A stretch of DNA of 64,000 bases, from positions 31,673 through 95,672 of IMG/VR virus record IMGVR_UViG_3300008954_000022, one strand, 5' to 3'. The DNA comes from a virus. Shown here in pieces: positions 25,472-34,936 of this stretch (position 1 is its first letter; every line of letters starts with the position of its first letter). The notes beneath the pieces are model-generated. The model saw nothing but the letters and a program-made list of their open reading frames with translations. It was not told where the DNA came from and did no database searches. Position numbers and translations under genes: made by a program.

Positions 25472-26134
25472 GTGGCAAGACTTTTCATTACACCCCGAGA
25501 GATCGATTTTATCTCCGACATAACAAAGGAGATAACCAAGGATGTCATGGGACAGAAGATCTACTACTACCACGTGAGGGAGGACCTCACGGAGGTACAC
25601 GAGATCTACGAGGAGGCCATTGACAAGGTCTTTGATCCCCCGATTGAGATGGAGGGAATGGTAGAGTGGCAACCTGAGGAGTTCTCAACCACACGATACG
25701 GCAGTGAGGAGTCAACAAAGATAAGTGTCTACCTCCACGCGAGGGACCTTCTCGACAAGGACCTCGAGGCGAAGGAGGGAGATTATTTTAGCTATGGGAC
25801 AGTGTTCTTTGAGGTGACATCAGTGATTGCTGACAAGCAGATATTCGGTCAGGTGGAGCATCTCACAGGATTCAAGATAGCGGGTGTCCAGGCCCGTGAG
25901 GGACAGATAAATGTGAGGCCTCACGGCCCACTTTCAGAGTCACTCACTGACGAAGATGCTGTACAGACAACGTTCGCGCAGCAACGCGGGGCCCCGGAAA
26001 ACAGTCTGGGTGAGACAGGAGACGTGAGGCAGCTCCAGGCAAATGGCAAGCTAGATAAACCAATTACGGGACCAAAAGAGGTTGCAAGTAAGGGTGGAAT
26101 AGCAACCACAGATTCGTCATTCTACGGTGATTAG
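25472..26134 (+). CDS. 14: Neck protein (T4 gp14-like)
   Basis: A 220-residue protein (T4 gp14 is 256) directly after the gp13-like gene and before the gp15-like gene, reproducing the T4 order 13-14-15. The N-terminal region has INDI-type helices (IDFISDITKEITKDVMGQK) followed by YYYHVREDLTEVHEIYEE and a beta-rich middle (DYFSYGTVFFEVTSVIAD) that fit a head-closure fold. The C-terminal 60 residues are low complexity. The GTG start at 25472 follows AAGGAGCACTTAG. Assignment is mainly positional. Confidence 0.5.
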   Translation: MARLFITPREIDFISDITKEITKDVMGQKIYYYHVREDLTEVHEIYEEAIDKVFDPPIEMEGMVEWQPEEFSTTRYGSEESTKISVYLHARDLLDKDLEAKEGDYFSYGTVFFEVTSVIADKQIFGQVEHLTGFKIAGVQAREGQINVRPHGPLSESLTDEDAVQTTFAQQRGAPENSLGETGDVRQLQANGKLDKPITGPKEVASKGGIATTDSSFYGD

Positions 26135-26152
26135 TGAGAGAGGGAGGATATT

Positions 26153-27517
26153 ATGACGACTAGACACGATAAGGCCACGATGACAGGAGACTTCATCCGC
26201 AGTGGCTACGAGGGTTTTGACACTCCCGATGACTTCACCATTCCACCCTGCACAATAGAGGATGTGGATCGCGCTGTCTTTCATCTCTTCGACAAGAAAA
26301 TACCCTTTCAGTATAAACGTCGTGAGGAAGTAAAGAGTGTGCCTGTTATCTTCGCTACTGGAGAGCGTTTTGCTGTGCTCCGAAGAAAGAGGCCGCTTCG
26401 TGATAAGAATAATGCACTAATTCTCCCACTAGTGTCCATCTTAAGGTCAGGGGTGACCCAAGATTCTAACCCAGGAATGGGACCGGGCCAGGGTGGCCCG
26501 CAGATGATTAAGAAAAGAATCTCGAAAGAGTCAGATGTCTATCAGCGCCTAATGAACACACATGGTCTAGTCAATCAGGATAGTGTTGCTGCAGTAGGAC
26601 ACAGGGTCGCCACAGGTCCTGTGACAGGATCCCTACCTGGTACAGTGGCCAAGCGCGAGGGTAACACCCAGCAGTCACTGAGCAGCCGCCGTGGGCATCT
26701 TCTGACACCCTCCCTCGGGTCTGACGTCTACGAGATCTTGACGATGCCTCCTGTCAAGTACTACACTGTCACCTACGATGTGACCTTCTGGGCTCAGTAT
26801 ACCCAGGAGATGAACGACATGCTTATGACGATGATGAGTGTGTATCAGGACAATAGACGCAGAACGTTCAAACTAGTAACAGATAAAGGGTACTGGTTTG
26901 TGGCATACGTCGGTGCTGATCTCTCACCCGGCAATAACTATGATGACTTCACCGACTCAGAGCGTCTTGTGCGCTACAACTTTGAAGTTCGAGTGACAGC
27001 TTACTTGATAGCACCTGACTACTCTGGGGCCCCAGCGCCCATACGAAGGTTTATATCCGCACCATCCGTATCATTTGAGACGACGCAAGTAGCAGGACCA
27101 ACTGTGGGGATACCTATCAGCACACCTCCCTCTGGAGATCCGAGTGCTTATATTCTGGATGATCTGGCAACCACAGACGATCCCAACCCTGGCCAGGGAA
27201 TGGGAACAGACTCCAGTCAGGCAGCTGTCTCCCTTGCGGGAGGTAGATTGGCAGGATCTGCGCCATCAGCTCAGGAGGGATCTGTAGTTGGTAGCAAAGT
27301 ATCTGTTCAGCGAGGACTCACCGCTTCTGAGAAGGCTTCTGGCGCGAATCTTGGAGGCTTCAATTCCGGGCCCGCGGGAGTCAATCTCGTGAGGTCAGAG
27401 AAGGACCCATTTACGGGTAAACAGAGAAAGACAATCATTCGAATTAAGTCCCGAAATCAAAGAAAGGGAGAGACCGTTTATCGTGAAGGAATAAATATCG
27501 ATCTAGGAAAGCTCTAA
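26153..27517 (+). CDS. 15: Tail sheath stabilizer/tail completion protein (T4 gp15-like)
   Basis: A 454-residue protein (T4 gp15 is 272) lying just before the sheath genes, as gene 15 does in T4-like phages. Core features: VPVIFATGERFAVLRRKRPL and DKNNALILPLVSILRSG near residues 65-105, then YTVTYDVTFWAQYTQEMNDM and KGYWFVAYVGADLSPGNNYD at ~205-265, all typical of gp15 homologues. The C-terminal ~150 residues (P/G/S-rich, then a basic end) are an extension. It caps the tail tube and sheath and binds the neck. A good ribosome site, GAGAGGGAGG, precedes ATG 26153. Confidence 0.68.
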   Translation: MTTRHDKATMTGDFIRSGYEGFDTPDDFTIPPCTIEDVDRAVFHLFDKKIPFQYKRREEVKSVPVIFATGERFAVLRRKRPLRDKNNALILPLVSILRSGVTQDSNPGMGPGQGGPQMIKKRISKESDVYQRLMNTHGLVNQDSVAAVGHRVATGPVTGSLPGTVAKREGNTQQSLSSRRGHLLTPSLGSDVYEILTMPPVKYYTVTYDVTFWAQYTQEMNDMLMTMMSVYQDNRRRTFKLVTDKGYWFVAYVGADLSPGNNYDDFTDSERLVRYNFEVRVTAYLIAPDYSGAPAPIRRFISAPSVSFETTQVAGPTVGIPISTPPSGDPSAYILDDLATTDDPNPGQGMGTDSSQAAVSLAGGRLAGSAPSAQEGSVVGSKVSVQRGLTASEKASGANLGGFNSGPAGVNLVRSEKDPFTGKQRKTIIRIKSRNQRKGETVYREGINIDLGKL

Positions 27518-27554
27518 CTACCCCATACGAAGGGGAACTTTGGGCGCGCCCTCA

Positions 27555-27562
27555 ATACTTAT
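27555..27562 (+). promoter_or_regulatory. Candidate late promoter box ATACTTAT before sheath gene 1
   Basis: A match to ATAYTTA, 34 nt before the ATG at 27597 in a 79-nt gap. TAAGGAG follows as the ribosome site. Confidence 0.5.
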
Positions 27563-27596
27563 CCTACGATGACATGAGTCTAAGGAGATACATTCA

Positions 27597-30500
27597 ATGG
27601 CCGAGCAGACATTCAGATCACCTGGGTTTTTCGAACAGGAGATAGATCTTTCCGCAAGGCGTGCCACTCCTCTCGGAACACCAGCTGGTGTAATTGGCAC
27701 CGCTGAAAGGGGACCCGCTTTCGTCCCAGTAACGCTGGGATCTCTGGCAGACTTCGAGGCCAGATTTGGCTCACTGCACAGAAATCGATTCGGGCCGTAC
27801 GCCGTGCGCGAGTTTCTTAAGAACAAGACATCCTTAACCTATATTAGAGTTTTGGGTGCAGGTTCTAATGAGACAACCACAGATATAACAACTACAGACA
27901 ACGAGGGAACTGTAAAGCATGCAGGTTTTCGCCTGGTGTCGACAGCTTTGGGGGTAGACGACAAGATCGATGCCGGCCACAATGGTGTCGTCCAGTTCTT
28001 GTGTGCAACACATGCCCTTCGAACTCTAGACGGTGGGGAAGCCGCAGGCTATCCGATGTTCAGCGACAATGATAGCTTCGCTGAGCGAGGCGGCGACGAC
28101 AAGGTAAATCTTGTTCGTGCTGTGCTTTTCACCCCGACGGGATCTCGACTTGAGGTTTTCGACGGAGATCAGCAGTATTCGAATTACGCTGCTGATATTG
28201 ATGATGTAGCATCACCTGTTGACATTGGCTCCGGCGCAGGAGGTCACTTCAAGCTAGCAATATCCTCTTCAGTGGGCACATCTTTTGCCAATGATGAGGG
28301 GTATGCGGGTGTGAGAATCTACACAGCTTCTCTCGATCCTAACAACGGACAGTACATTGGAAAGATTCTCAACACAGACCCACACAAGTTCCAGGAGGAG
28401 CATCACCTTCTCTATCTTGATTTTGCTGTAGAGGATGAGATAGCCTCAGTTGGAACAGTGGCTAGCTCTGTTGCGATCCTGTCCGGATCTGGACATGCGA
28501 CCTCTGGAGGTGGTGATACCTCAACAGTCTTCCGCGACCTCTTTGGAAGGTTTGACACGAGGTACACAACACCGAGAACCCCATCAATAATCTCTCAGCC
28601 GTACGGATCGACTGAGTTCGATCTCTTTCACTTCGAGACAATTAGTGACGGCGCGTGGGGCAATAATAAGTTCAAGGTTTCGATTGCCAATCTCCGCGCA
28701 TCGGTAGATCCCAATAATGATTTCGGCATCTTCGAGGTCCAGGTTCGTAGTTTTGGAGACACAGATCACAACAAGGAGATCCTCGAGACATTCCCAGAGT
28801 GTAGCCTGGATCCCAATCACGAGAATTATGTCGCCCGAAAGGTTGGCGACAAGAAGGTCTACTGGAACTTCGACGCCGCGGACGAGGACGAGCAACGCTT
28901 GGTGATTAGGGGCAAGTATCCTAATCGATCATCAAGAATTCGAATCGTCATGAATTCTGCTGTTGAGGAAGAAAAGATTCCGGCTGACGCTCTGCCTTTC
29001 GGCTTCCGAGGCGTACCGGTTCTCAAGACTTCAGATTCAATGATGGATCTTCAAGAGAACATTCTAACAGATAACAAGGGCGCAAATCTTGGTGAGTCTC
29101 GAAATAGACTGGACGGTGAGTTCTCATCTCTGGCACACGAGATTCAGGCACTAAGTGGTTCAATTGTTCCACCGCTTCCCATGCGCTTTAAGTGCACTCG
29201 AGGCGCTGTGGATTCAACCCCGACAACCTACTTGGGAGAGGTGGGAACCAATGAGCGTTCTGATAGCCGCCTCTACTGGGGCGTCAAGTTTGAACGCCTC
29301 CCAGTGACGTCCTCAGCTCCGGGTGGATCTGTTACAAACTCGATCCTCAAGGCAAATCAGGGCGGTCTGGCGAACCCACTAGTATCTGCTTACGCCAAGT
29401 TCAACGGAATTCAGAAGCTAGACACTCTAGTTACTGGCTCTGGCGCAGACTACTTCAACAATAACAAGTTCACGCTCGCGCGCGTGGCCCTCTACAATCA
29501 GCTTAGCAGCGGTCACATCACGGACGTGTCAGGGACAGCTAAGGAGCACATGCTCGAGACAGTCTACGTCCGGAACGGTAACCCCAATCCCTCGACGTAC
29601 GTTGTTGATGATAGTGTGAGAAAGAATCGCATCTCTCTCGCTACGTTGGTTCACTCGTCCTCGACGGTGTTCAATCGCTTCACTGAGTATGCGAAGTTCA
29701 CGACGATGTTCTACGGTGGTTTCGACGGCCTTAACATTCTGGACAAGGACTCACACCTGATGAACGATCGGGCATCCTCCTCAGATGCCGGCGGAAAGGC
29801 ACAGGCCGCGGCCAGTGTCGACATCGGCCTCCCGGCTGTGGCAACACTCAACCAGATGGGCGAGGGTAAGAAGAACAACGTGGTGAACTCCTTCCGAGTC
29901 GCCACAAGAATTTTAACGGACCCGATGGCATCCAACATCAACATCCTGGCAATTCCAGGCATGCGGGATACGTTCATCACAGACTACGCCTTGGAGAGGG
30001 TCAAGGACTACTCTATGGCATTCTATCTGATGGATGTTCTCAAGTATGACTCTTCTGAGAATCGCCTCTTTGACGATGACAAGAATAAGGTCGACGTTCG
30101 AGAGGTTGCTGAGCAGCTAGATTCCAGAGCCTTGGATAACAACTACGCTGCAACGTACTTCCCAGATGTGTATGTGAAGGATCCCGTCAACGGTACAACG
30201 ATCAAGGTTCCGGCCTCTGTGGCAGCTTTTGGTGCCCTGGCCTTCAATGACAAGGTCTCATTCCCATGGTTCGCTCCTGCTGGTTTCAACCGAGGAGCAC
30301 TGGAAAATGTTGCTAACGTCGATGTGAGGCTAAACTCTGCGGATAGGGACACACTCTATGATGCTAGGATCAATCCTATCGCCGTGTTCCCCGCAGGAGG
30401 CTTCGTAATCTTTGGGCAGAAAACCCTGCAGATGGCCAAGTCGGCACTGGATCGAGTTAACGTCCGACGGATGCTTCTCGAGGTGAAACGCCTGGTGGTC

Positions 30501-30764
30501 CAGGTTGCCAATCGTCTGCTGTTCGAGCAGAACAACTCGTCAACCCGTTCACGATTTGTGAATCAGGTAACACCCCTGCTGGCACTGGTCCAGGCCCAAG
30601 CGGGCATCGAGAGTTTCAATGTTGTCTGTGATGACACCAACAACTCATCGGTGGACGTCGAGGCAAATAAGATGAATGGACGAATTGTTGTTGTTCCCAC
30701 ACGAGCTGTGGAGTTCATCGCGATAGACTTCATCATTACCAACAGCGGGGTTTCGTTTGAGTAA
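27597..30764 (+). CDS. 18: Tail sheath protein, paralogue 1 (T4 gp18-like)
   Basis: A 1055-residue sheath protein; T4 gp18 is 659, so ~400 residues are inserted, probably as surface domains in the middle. Sheath hallmarks at the N-terminus are PGFFEQEIDLS and AGVIGTAERGPAFVPVTLGS; at the C-terminus RVNVRRMLLEVKRLV and PTRAVEFIAIDFIITN, the conserved core that makes the contractile helix. It is followed by a second, clearly related gene. Ribosome site TAAGGAGATACATTCAATG. The product polymerises around the tail tube and contracts on infection. Confidence 0.9.
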   Translation: MAEQTFRSPGFFEQEIDLSARRATPLGTPAGVIGTAERGPAFVPVTLGSLADFEARFGSLHRNRFGPYAVREFLKNKTSLTYIRVLGAGSNETTTDITTTDNEGTVKHAGFRLVSTALGVDDKIDAGHNGVVQFLCATHALRTLDGGEAAGYPMFSDNDSFAERGGDDKVNLVRAVLFTPTGSRLEVFDGDQQYSNYAADIDDVASPVDIGSGAGGHFKLAISSSVGTSFANDEGYAGVRIYTASLDPNNGQYIGKILNTDPHKFQEEHHLLYLDFAVEDEIASVGTVASSVAILSGSGHATSGGGDTSTVFRDLFGRFDTRYTTPRTPSIISQPYGSTEFDLFHFETISDGAWGNNKFKVSIANLRASVDPNNDFGIFEVQVRSFGDTDHNKEILETFPECSLDPNHENYVARKVGDKKVYWNFDAADEDEQRLVIRGKYPNRSSRIRIVMNSAVEEEKIPADALPFGFRGVPVLKTSDSMMDLQENILTDNKGANLGESRNRLDGEFSSLAHEIQALSGSIVPPLPMRFKCTRGAVDSTPTTYLGEVGTNERSDSRLYWGVKFERLPVTSSAPGGSVTNSILKANQGGLANPLVSAYAKFNGIQKLDTLVTGSGADYFNNNKFTLARVALYNQLSSGHITDVSGTAKEHMLETVYVRNGNPNPSTYVVDDSVRKNRISLATLVHSSSTVFNRFTEYAKFTTMFYGGFDGLNILDKDSHLMNDRASSSDAGGKAQAAASVDIGLPAVATLNQMGEGKKNNVVNSFRVATRILTDPMASNINILAIPGMRDTFITDYALERVKDYSMAFYLMDVLKYDSSENRLFDDDKNKVDVREVAEQLDSRALDNNYAATYFPDVYVKDPVNGTTIKVPASVAAFGALAFNDKVSFPWFAPAGFNRGALENVANVDVRLNSADRDTLYDARINPIAVFPAGGFVIFGQKTLQMAKSALDRVNVRRMLLEVKRLVVQVANRLLFEQNNSSTRSRFVNQVTPLLALVQAQAGIESFNVVCDDTNNSSVDVEANKMNGRIVVVPTRAVEFIAIDFIITNSGVSFE

Positions 30765-30812
30765 TGAATACGTATAGTAAGACTGACAGACGTACAGTTA
30801 GGAGCATAAAGA

Positions 30813-33800
30813 ATGGCTGAACTGACCTTTAAGAGCGCCGGCGTAAGCACGAGGGAAATAGACCTCAGTGGACCCACGGCGATAAGTCCTCAGGGTGTAC
30901 CTGCAGGTGTCATCGGAACTTCGCAGAAGGGACGGGCATTTGTCCCAATCACTGTTGCGACGTACCAAGACTTTGTAGCCGAATTCGGCGCAACCGATGG
31001 AGAAAAGTTCGGCCCGCTTGCCATGAATGAGTGGATGAGAAATGCCCGAGCAGGAACCTATGTGAAGGTTCTGGGTGTGGGAAATGGCACCCAGCGACAG
31101 TCTGGCGGTGACAACTCGGGACGCGTAGTTAATGCGGGATTCATTGTGGGTAACCGACAAGTTCAGGATAACGGACTCGTTGGTAACAACGCATATGCAG
31201 GCGCTAACTCTGCTACAAATGGCATCGAGGGAAGAACATACTTCTTGGCAGCACTCTGCTCACAGAACAATGGAACAATGCTAGCTGACGCAGGGATTCA
31301 GACAGATGTAGCACATCCTATTTTGAGAGGTGTGCTTATGGCACCCTCTGGTGTGCTCTTGGCCCTATCCTCATCCTACGCGGCCGCCGCAAATCAGAAC
31401 GACCCAGCAGCTAATCAGTCTGCCATGGGTGTCTTTGGATCTGCTGCCATTAACGACGGTGGCTCGTGCCACGGAACTGTTGATGTCTCTAACGGACAGC
31501 AGAACTTTGTGCTGATCCTCAACGGGCACAAGAAGCAGGACACGTATCCTAACGTGATCACAGCTTCTTTCGACCCAGCGGCTCCACAATATATCTCAAA
31601 GGTTCTGAACACAGATCCCACCAAGATCGAACAGGCTGGGCACCTCCTCTACTCGAGCTTTGACGTCTACCCATCACACCTAACTCTGACTGGAAGTGGA
31701 GTCAACGCGGGCACAGATGTTATTGATGAGTGTGCGCTCCTATTGACAGGAACACTAGGGAGAAATGTGGGATCGGCAACGTCTCCCAACTATGAAAACT
31801 GGGAGGACAGGTTCCAGACAGCGCGCTCCCCGTGGATAATCTCTCAGAAGTTTGGCGCTAGTAATAAGAACCTCTTCCGAGTTCACGCTCTTGATGACGG
31901 AGATCGTCCAAACAGTCTCATTAAGATAACCATTGAGAACATCCAGGCAAGCAATAATGAGAACACCACTTACGGTAAATTCGATCTTCTAGTACGAGAT
32001 TACACAGACACAGATGTGAACTCTGTTGTGCTAGAGAGTTTCCGAGGCCTCTCATTGGATCCCTCCTCTGAGCGCTATGTCTCGCGCGTTGTGGGTGACA
32101 CGAAAATGTACTACGACTTCGACCAGAAGTCTGGTGCTCAGAAGCTGAGAATTGAGGGATCACACCCGAATGCCTCTGCCTATATTCGCATCGAGGTTCA
32201 TTCTGATGTCGAGAACCTCGTGGTGGATGCAACCGCTCTGCCGTGTGGATTCCGCGGTCCCCGTCACCTGGTGACTAGTGGTTCCGAGGGCGCCAGCACC
32301 GGTGGCCACCTTGAGGGCTTTGTTGCTTCCGCAGCCGCTGCGACTCAAACAGGATTTACGCCTGATGTCATGTATCGAGTGGTTCAGCCTCCCCTTCCCA
32401 TGCGTGAGCACCTCACGATCGGCGACGCTCCTAAGAAGAGGGTAAAGGCCCACTTTACCTGGGGTATCCAGTGGGAGGTCAAGGACGACCAGGCACGACC
32501 CAATGCGAGATCGAAGATCGACTCATCGCTAGTGAATCACTTCAAGTACTATCCCGGATTTGCTGACACCTGGAGAAAGGTCCTGGTGGGAGATAATGAG
32601 GGAACTGTGGACTCTGGTGGTACCGTTCTCGATGCTGACCGATTCAACAACAATTTCTTCTCCCTTGAGCGTATTCAGGTGTCGACAGGATCGAACGATC
32701 GGCCCATCAATTCGAGGTGGGGTGCCGCAGTCTATCGGAGAACCGGAGTGAAGGCAGCAACCCTGACAGACTCTGATGGAACAGTCTATCAGCGTGATGT
32801 CACGCGATTCCTTGACCCCTCTAAGGACTTCAATCACCTTCCCTCTCGGAAGTACCTGAAGTTCACGCTCCCTGTGCAGGGAGGCTTCAATGGAGTCAAT
32901 CCCTTCGACGTGGCGAAATCCAAGATGACAGACACAGCTTGTCGTCGAGAGTTTGGTGATGCTGCTAATCAGGGTGGTGTTAAGGGACCAACAATTGCCG
33001 CCTACAGAAAGGCAATTGATGTAATGGAAGAGAAGGCAGATGTTGATATTCAGCTGCTCTCCATTCCTGGAATTCGACATGAGTCAGTTACAGACTATGC
33101 CATCGACGCTGTGGAGGGTAGATTTGATGCGCTCCTGCTGATGGACATTGAGGAGAAGGACACAGTTAATGAGTTCGTGACCTCCTCTGCTGATCAGATC
33201 ACTGACGTGAGTAACACTGTTGAGAGATTCGAGGCACGTAACCTCGATTCATCCTTCGCGGCTGCATACTTCCCAGACGTAGTGATCACAGATCCGGCAA
33301 CGAGAACCAACGTTCAATGTCCACCCTCGGTCGCTGTCCTCGGGGCCTTCGCCCTGAATGATGCAGTGGCCCACCCGTGGTTCGCTCCCGCAGGTTTCAC
33401 CCGTGGTGCTCTTACCTCTGTTGTGGAGTCACAGGTGAAGCTTAATCGATCCAACCTAGATGCTCTGTACGAGGGCGATGTGAATCCTATCACATCCTTC
33501 CCACATACACCAGGTGTTGTGGTCTTCGGTCAGAAGACGCTTCAAGCAGCTCAGTCCGCTCTGGACAGAGTCAATGTGCGACGTCTCCTAATTGAGATTC
33601 GACGCAGGGTCCGACGCATTGCTAACACCCTACTTTTCGAGCCAAATCGTGAGGAGACTCTGGCGAGGTTCGCTAACGCGGTGAATCCCGTTCTGCAGAG
33701 AATCCAGGCCCAGCAGGGACTTGATCGATTCAAGGTGCAGATCGACACAACAACGACAACGCAGTCTGATGTTGAGAACAACACAATTCGCGGAAAGATC

Positions 33801-33875
33801 TTTCTCCAGCCCACACGTGCTGTTGAATTCATCTCCCTCGACTTTGTTGTAACTAACCAGGGCGCGGAGATATAA
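30813..33875 (+). CDS. 18: Tail sheath protein, paralogue 2 (T4 gp18-like)
   Basis: A 1020-residue sheath paralogue of the preceding gene. The same landmarks are present: AGVIGTSQKGRAFVPITVAT near residues 32-51, FGQKTLQAAQSALDRVNVRR near 905-925, and PTRAVEFISLDFVVTN at the end. The middle regions diverge strongly, so this is an old duplication or domain swap rather than a recent copy. Both genes keep intact N- and C-terminal cores, so both should be able to build sheath. The ribosome site TTAGGAG precedes ATG 30813; a weak late-box variant (ATACGTAT, 30768) lies 37 nt upstream. Confidence 0.9.
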   Translation: MAELTFKSAGVSTREIDLSGPTAISPQGVPAGVIGTSQKGRAFVPITVATYQDFVAEFGATDGEKFGPLAMNEWMRNARAGTYVKVLGVGNGTQRQSGGDNSGRVVNAGFIVGNRQVQDNGLVGNNAYAGANSATNGIEGRTYFLAALCSQNNGTMLADAGIQTDVAHPILRGVLMAPSGVLLALSSSYAAAANQNDPAANQSAMGVFGSAAINDGGSCHGTVDVSNGQQNFVLILNGHKKQDTYPNVITASFDPAAPQYISKVLNTDPTKIEQAGHLLYSSFDVYPSHLTLTGSGVNAGTDVIDECALLLTGTLGRNVGSATSPNYENWEDRFQTARSPWIISQKFGASNKNLFRVHALDDGDRPNSLIKITIENIQASNNENTTYGKFDLLVRDYTDTDVNSVVLESFRGLSLDPSSERYVSRVVGDTKMYYDFDQKSGAQKLRIEGSHPNASAYIRIEVHSDVENLVVDATALPCGFRGPRHLVTSGSEGASTGGHLEGFVASAAAATQTGFTPDVMYRVVQPPLPMREHLTIGDAPKKRVKAHFTWGIQWEVKDDQARPNARSKIDSSLVNHFKYYPGFADTWRKVLVGDNEGTVDSGGTVLDADRFNNNFFSLERIQVSTGSNDRPINSRWGAAVYRRTGVKAATLTDSDGTVYQRDVTRFLDPSKDFNHLPSRKYLKFTLPVQGGFNGVNPFDVAKSKMTDTACRREFGDAANQGGVKGPTIAAYRKAIDVMEEKADVDIQLLSIPGIRHESVTDYAIDAVEGRFDALLLMDIEEKDTVNEFVTSSADQITDVSNTVERFEARNLDSSFAAAYFPDVVITDPATRTNVQCPPSVAVLGAFALNDAVAHPWFAPAGFTRGALTSVVESQVKLNRSNLDALYEGDVNPITSFPHTPGVVVFGQKTLQAAQSALDRVNVRRLLIEIRRRVRRIANTLLFEPNREETLARFANAVNPVLQRIQAQQGLDRFKVQIDTTTTTQSDVENNTIRGKIFLQPTRAVEFISLDFVVTNQGAEI

Positions 33876-33891
33876 AAACTTACTGACGTTG

Positions 33892-33899
33892 ATATTTAG
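33892..33899 (+). promoter_or_regulatory. Candidate late promoter box ATATTTAG before the tail tube gene
   Basis: An exact box, 31 nt before ATG 33931, with TTTAGGAG as the ribosome site between them. Confidence 0.5.
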
Positions 33900-33930
33900 A
33901 GACGTCACAGGACTTTAGGAGACTAGGAAA

Positions 33931-34419
33931 ATGGCAGAAACACTCTCAGTCACTGATATGCTACCCAATAAGTTTGAGCCCAAGCGCAAATTTAGATGGG
34001 TATTCGCTATCGAGGGACTCGATTCATTCTTGATGAAGACAGCCGCACGGCCAACCATCAACACCGCAGAGCAGGAGGTCGCCTTCATGAACTCCACACG
34101 GTACCTCGCAGGCAAGACTAAGTTCGATGCGATCACCGTGACACTTCACGACCCAATCGCCCCCTCTGGGGCGCAGCAGGTGATGGAGTGGGTCCGCACG
34201 CACTTCGAGTCTGTCTCAGGTCGAGCAGGTTACGCTGATTTCTACAAGCGTGACTGCCAGCTCAAGCTATTGGATCCAGTGGGAACAGTGGTTGAGCTTT
34301 GGGACCTCAAGGGTTGCTTCCTCACTGCCGCAGCCTTCGGTGAGTTGGACTACGCGGGAGAGGATCCCACAGAGGTTTCCATTACCCTTCGTTTCGACAA
34401 CGCAGTCCTCCAGTACTAA
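33931..34419 (+). CDS. 19: Tail tube protein (T4 gp19-like)
   Basis: A 162-residue tube protein, nearly the length of T4 gp19 (163). It shows the family pattern KFEPKRKFRWVFAIEG (inner strand), ARPTINTAEQEV, HDPIAPSGAQQVMEWV and the closing AFGELDYAGEDPTEVSITLRFDNAVL. Hexameric rings stack to make the tube inside the sheath. Directly follows the sheath genes as in T4 (18-19), with a strong ribosome site, and is followed by an intrinsic terminator, so it is the last gene of the sheath-tube unit. Confidence 0.93.
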   Translation: MAETLSVTDMLPNKFEPKRKFRWVFAIEGLDSFLMKTAARPTINTAEQEVAFMNSTRYLAGKTKFDAITVTLHDPIAPSGAQQVMEWVRTHFESVSGRAGYADFYKRDCQLKLLDPVGTVVELWDLKGCFLTAAAFGELDYAGEDPTEVSITLRFDNAVLQY

Positions 34420-34450
34420 TAAAATAGTTCTAGATTCTCAAGCCACGAAG

Positions 34451-34480
34451 ACGCCTCCTAGATTACTAGGAGGCGTTTTT
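34451..34480 (+). terminator. Rho-independent terminator after the tail tube gene
   Basis: ACGCCTCCTAG (34451-34461) and CTAGGAGGCGT (34466-34476) form a perfect 11-bp stem with an ATTA loop, followed by TTTTT. It ends the transcript from the sheath and tube genes. Confidence 0.93.
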
Positions 34481-34510
34481 GTATCTGGGAGTTCTTTATC
34501 GTCACCTGCC

Positions 34511-34518
34511 ATAGTTAT
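34511..34518 (+). promoter_or_regulatory. ATAGTTAT motif after the tube terminator
   Basis: Second occurrence of the ATAGTTAT octamer, after a terminator and 20 nt before the GTG at 34539, where a new transcript must start. Possible promoter of a class different from the ATAYTTA box. Confidence 0.22.
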
Positions 34519-34538
34519 AGTGTGATCAGGAGGCACTG

Positions 34539-34901
34539 GTGAGAGTTAGAAGAAATCGGCTGAGGGTAATCATTCGTGAGTGCATTCTCGTCGAGAAGGG
34601 TGAGGCGTACGCCTCCGACGTCACCAAGCTTAAACCAGAGATTGAGGAGTGGGTCGGTGTACTCATTGATGAGCTCGGAAAAACCTCACCTCGTGTCTTA
34701 GAGATGGATGATAGGCGTAGAGGTGCTGTGATCCGTCGATTAACAGACGCTGTTGCGTTGGAGATGATCGACGTGTTTGGACATCCCATTGATCCCAAAA
34801 AGATAAAGAAGCGCGAGCGGGATAAGTGGAAGAAGGAGGAGCAGGAAGAGTTATCTCAACGTGCTTCTAAAGTTAACTACTACGGCCGCGGCGGCTACTA
34901 A
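34539..34901 (+). CDS. Small basic protein with capsid-targeting-like leader, unknown
   Basis: A 120-residue helical, charged protein. The first 21 residues (VRRNRLRVIIRECILVEKG) form the recurrent basic amphipathic leader, with L17-V18-E19 as the candidate protease site. The rest has a helical domain (IEEWVGVLIDELGK, RRGAVIRRLTDAVALEMIDV) and a very basic C-terminal tail ending in YYGRGGY. The GTG at 34539 follows CAGGAGGCACTG, a strong ribosome site. Located just after a terminator, at the head of the next operon. Function unknown; packaging in the head is proposed from the leader. Confidence 0.55.
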   Translation: MRVRRNRLRVIIRECILVEKGEAYASDVTKLKPEIEEWVGVLIDELGKTSPRVLEMDDRRRGAVIRRLTDAVALEMIDVFGHPIDPKKIKKRERDKWKKEEQEELSQRASKVNYYGRGGY

Positions 34902-34936
34902 TAGATCATGCAACAATCTCAACACTCGAGAAGTGA

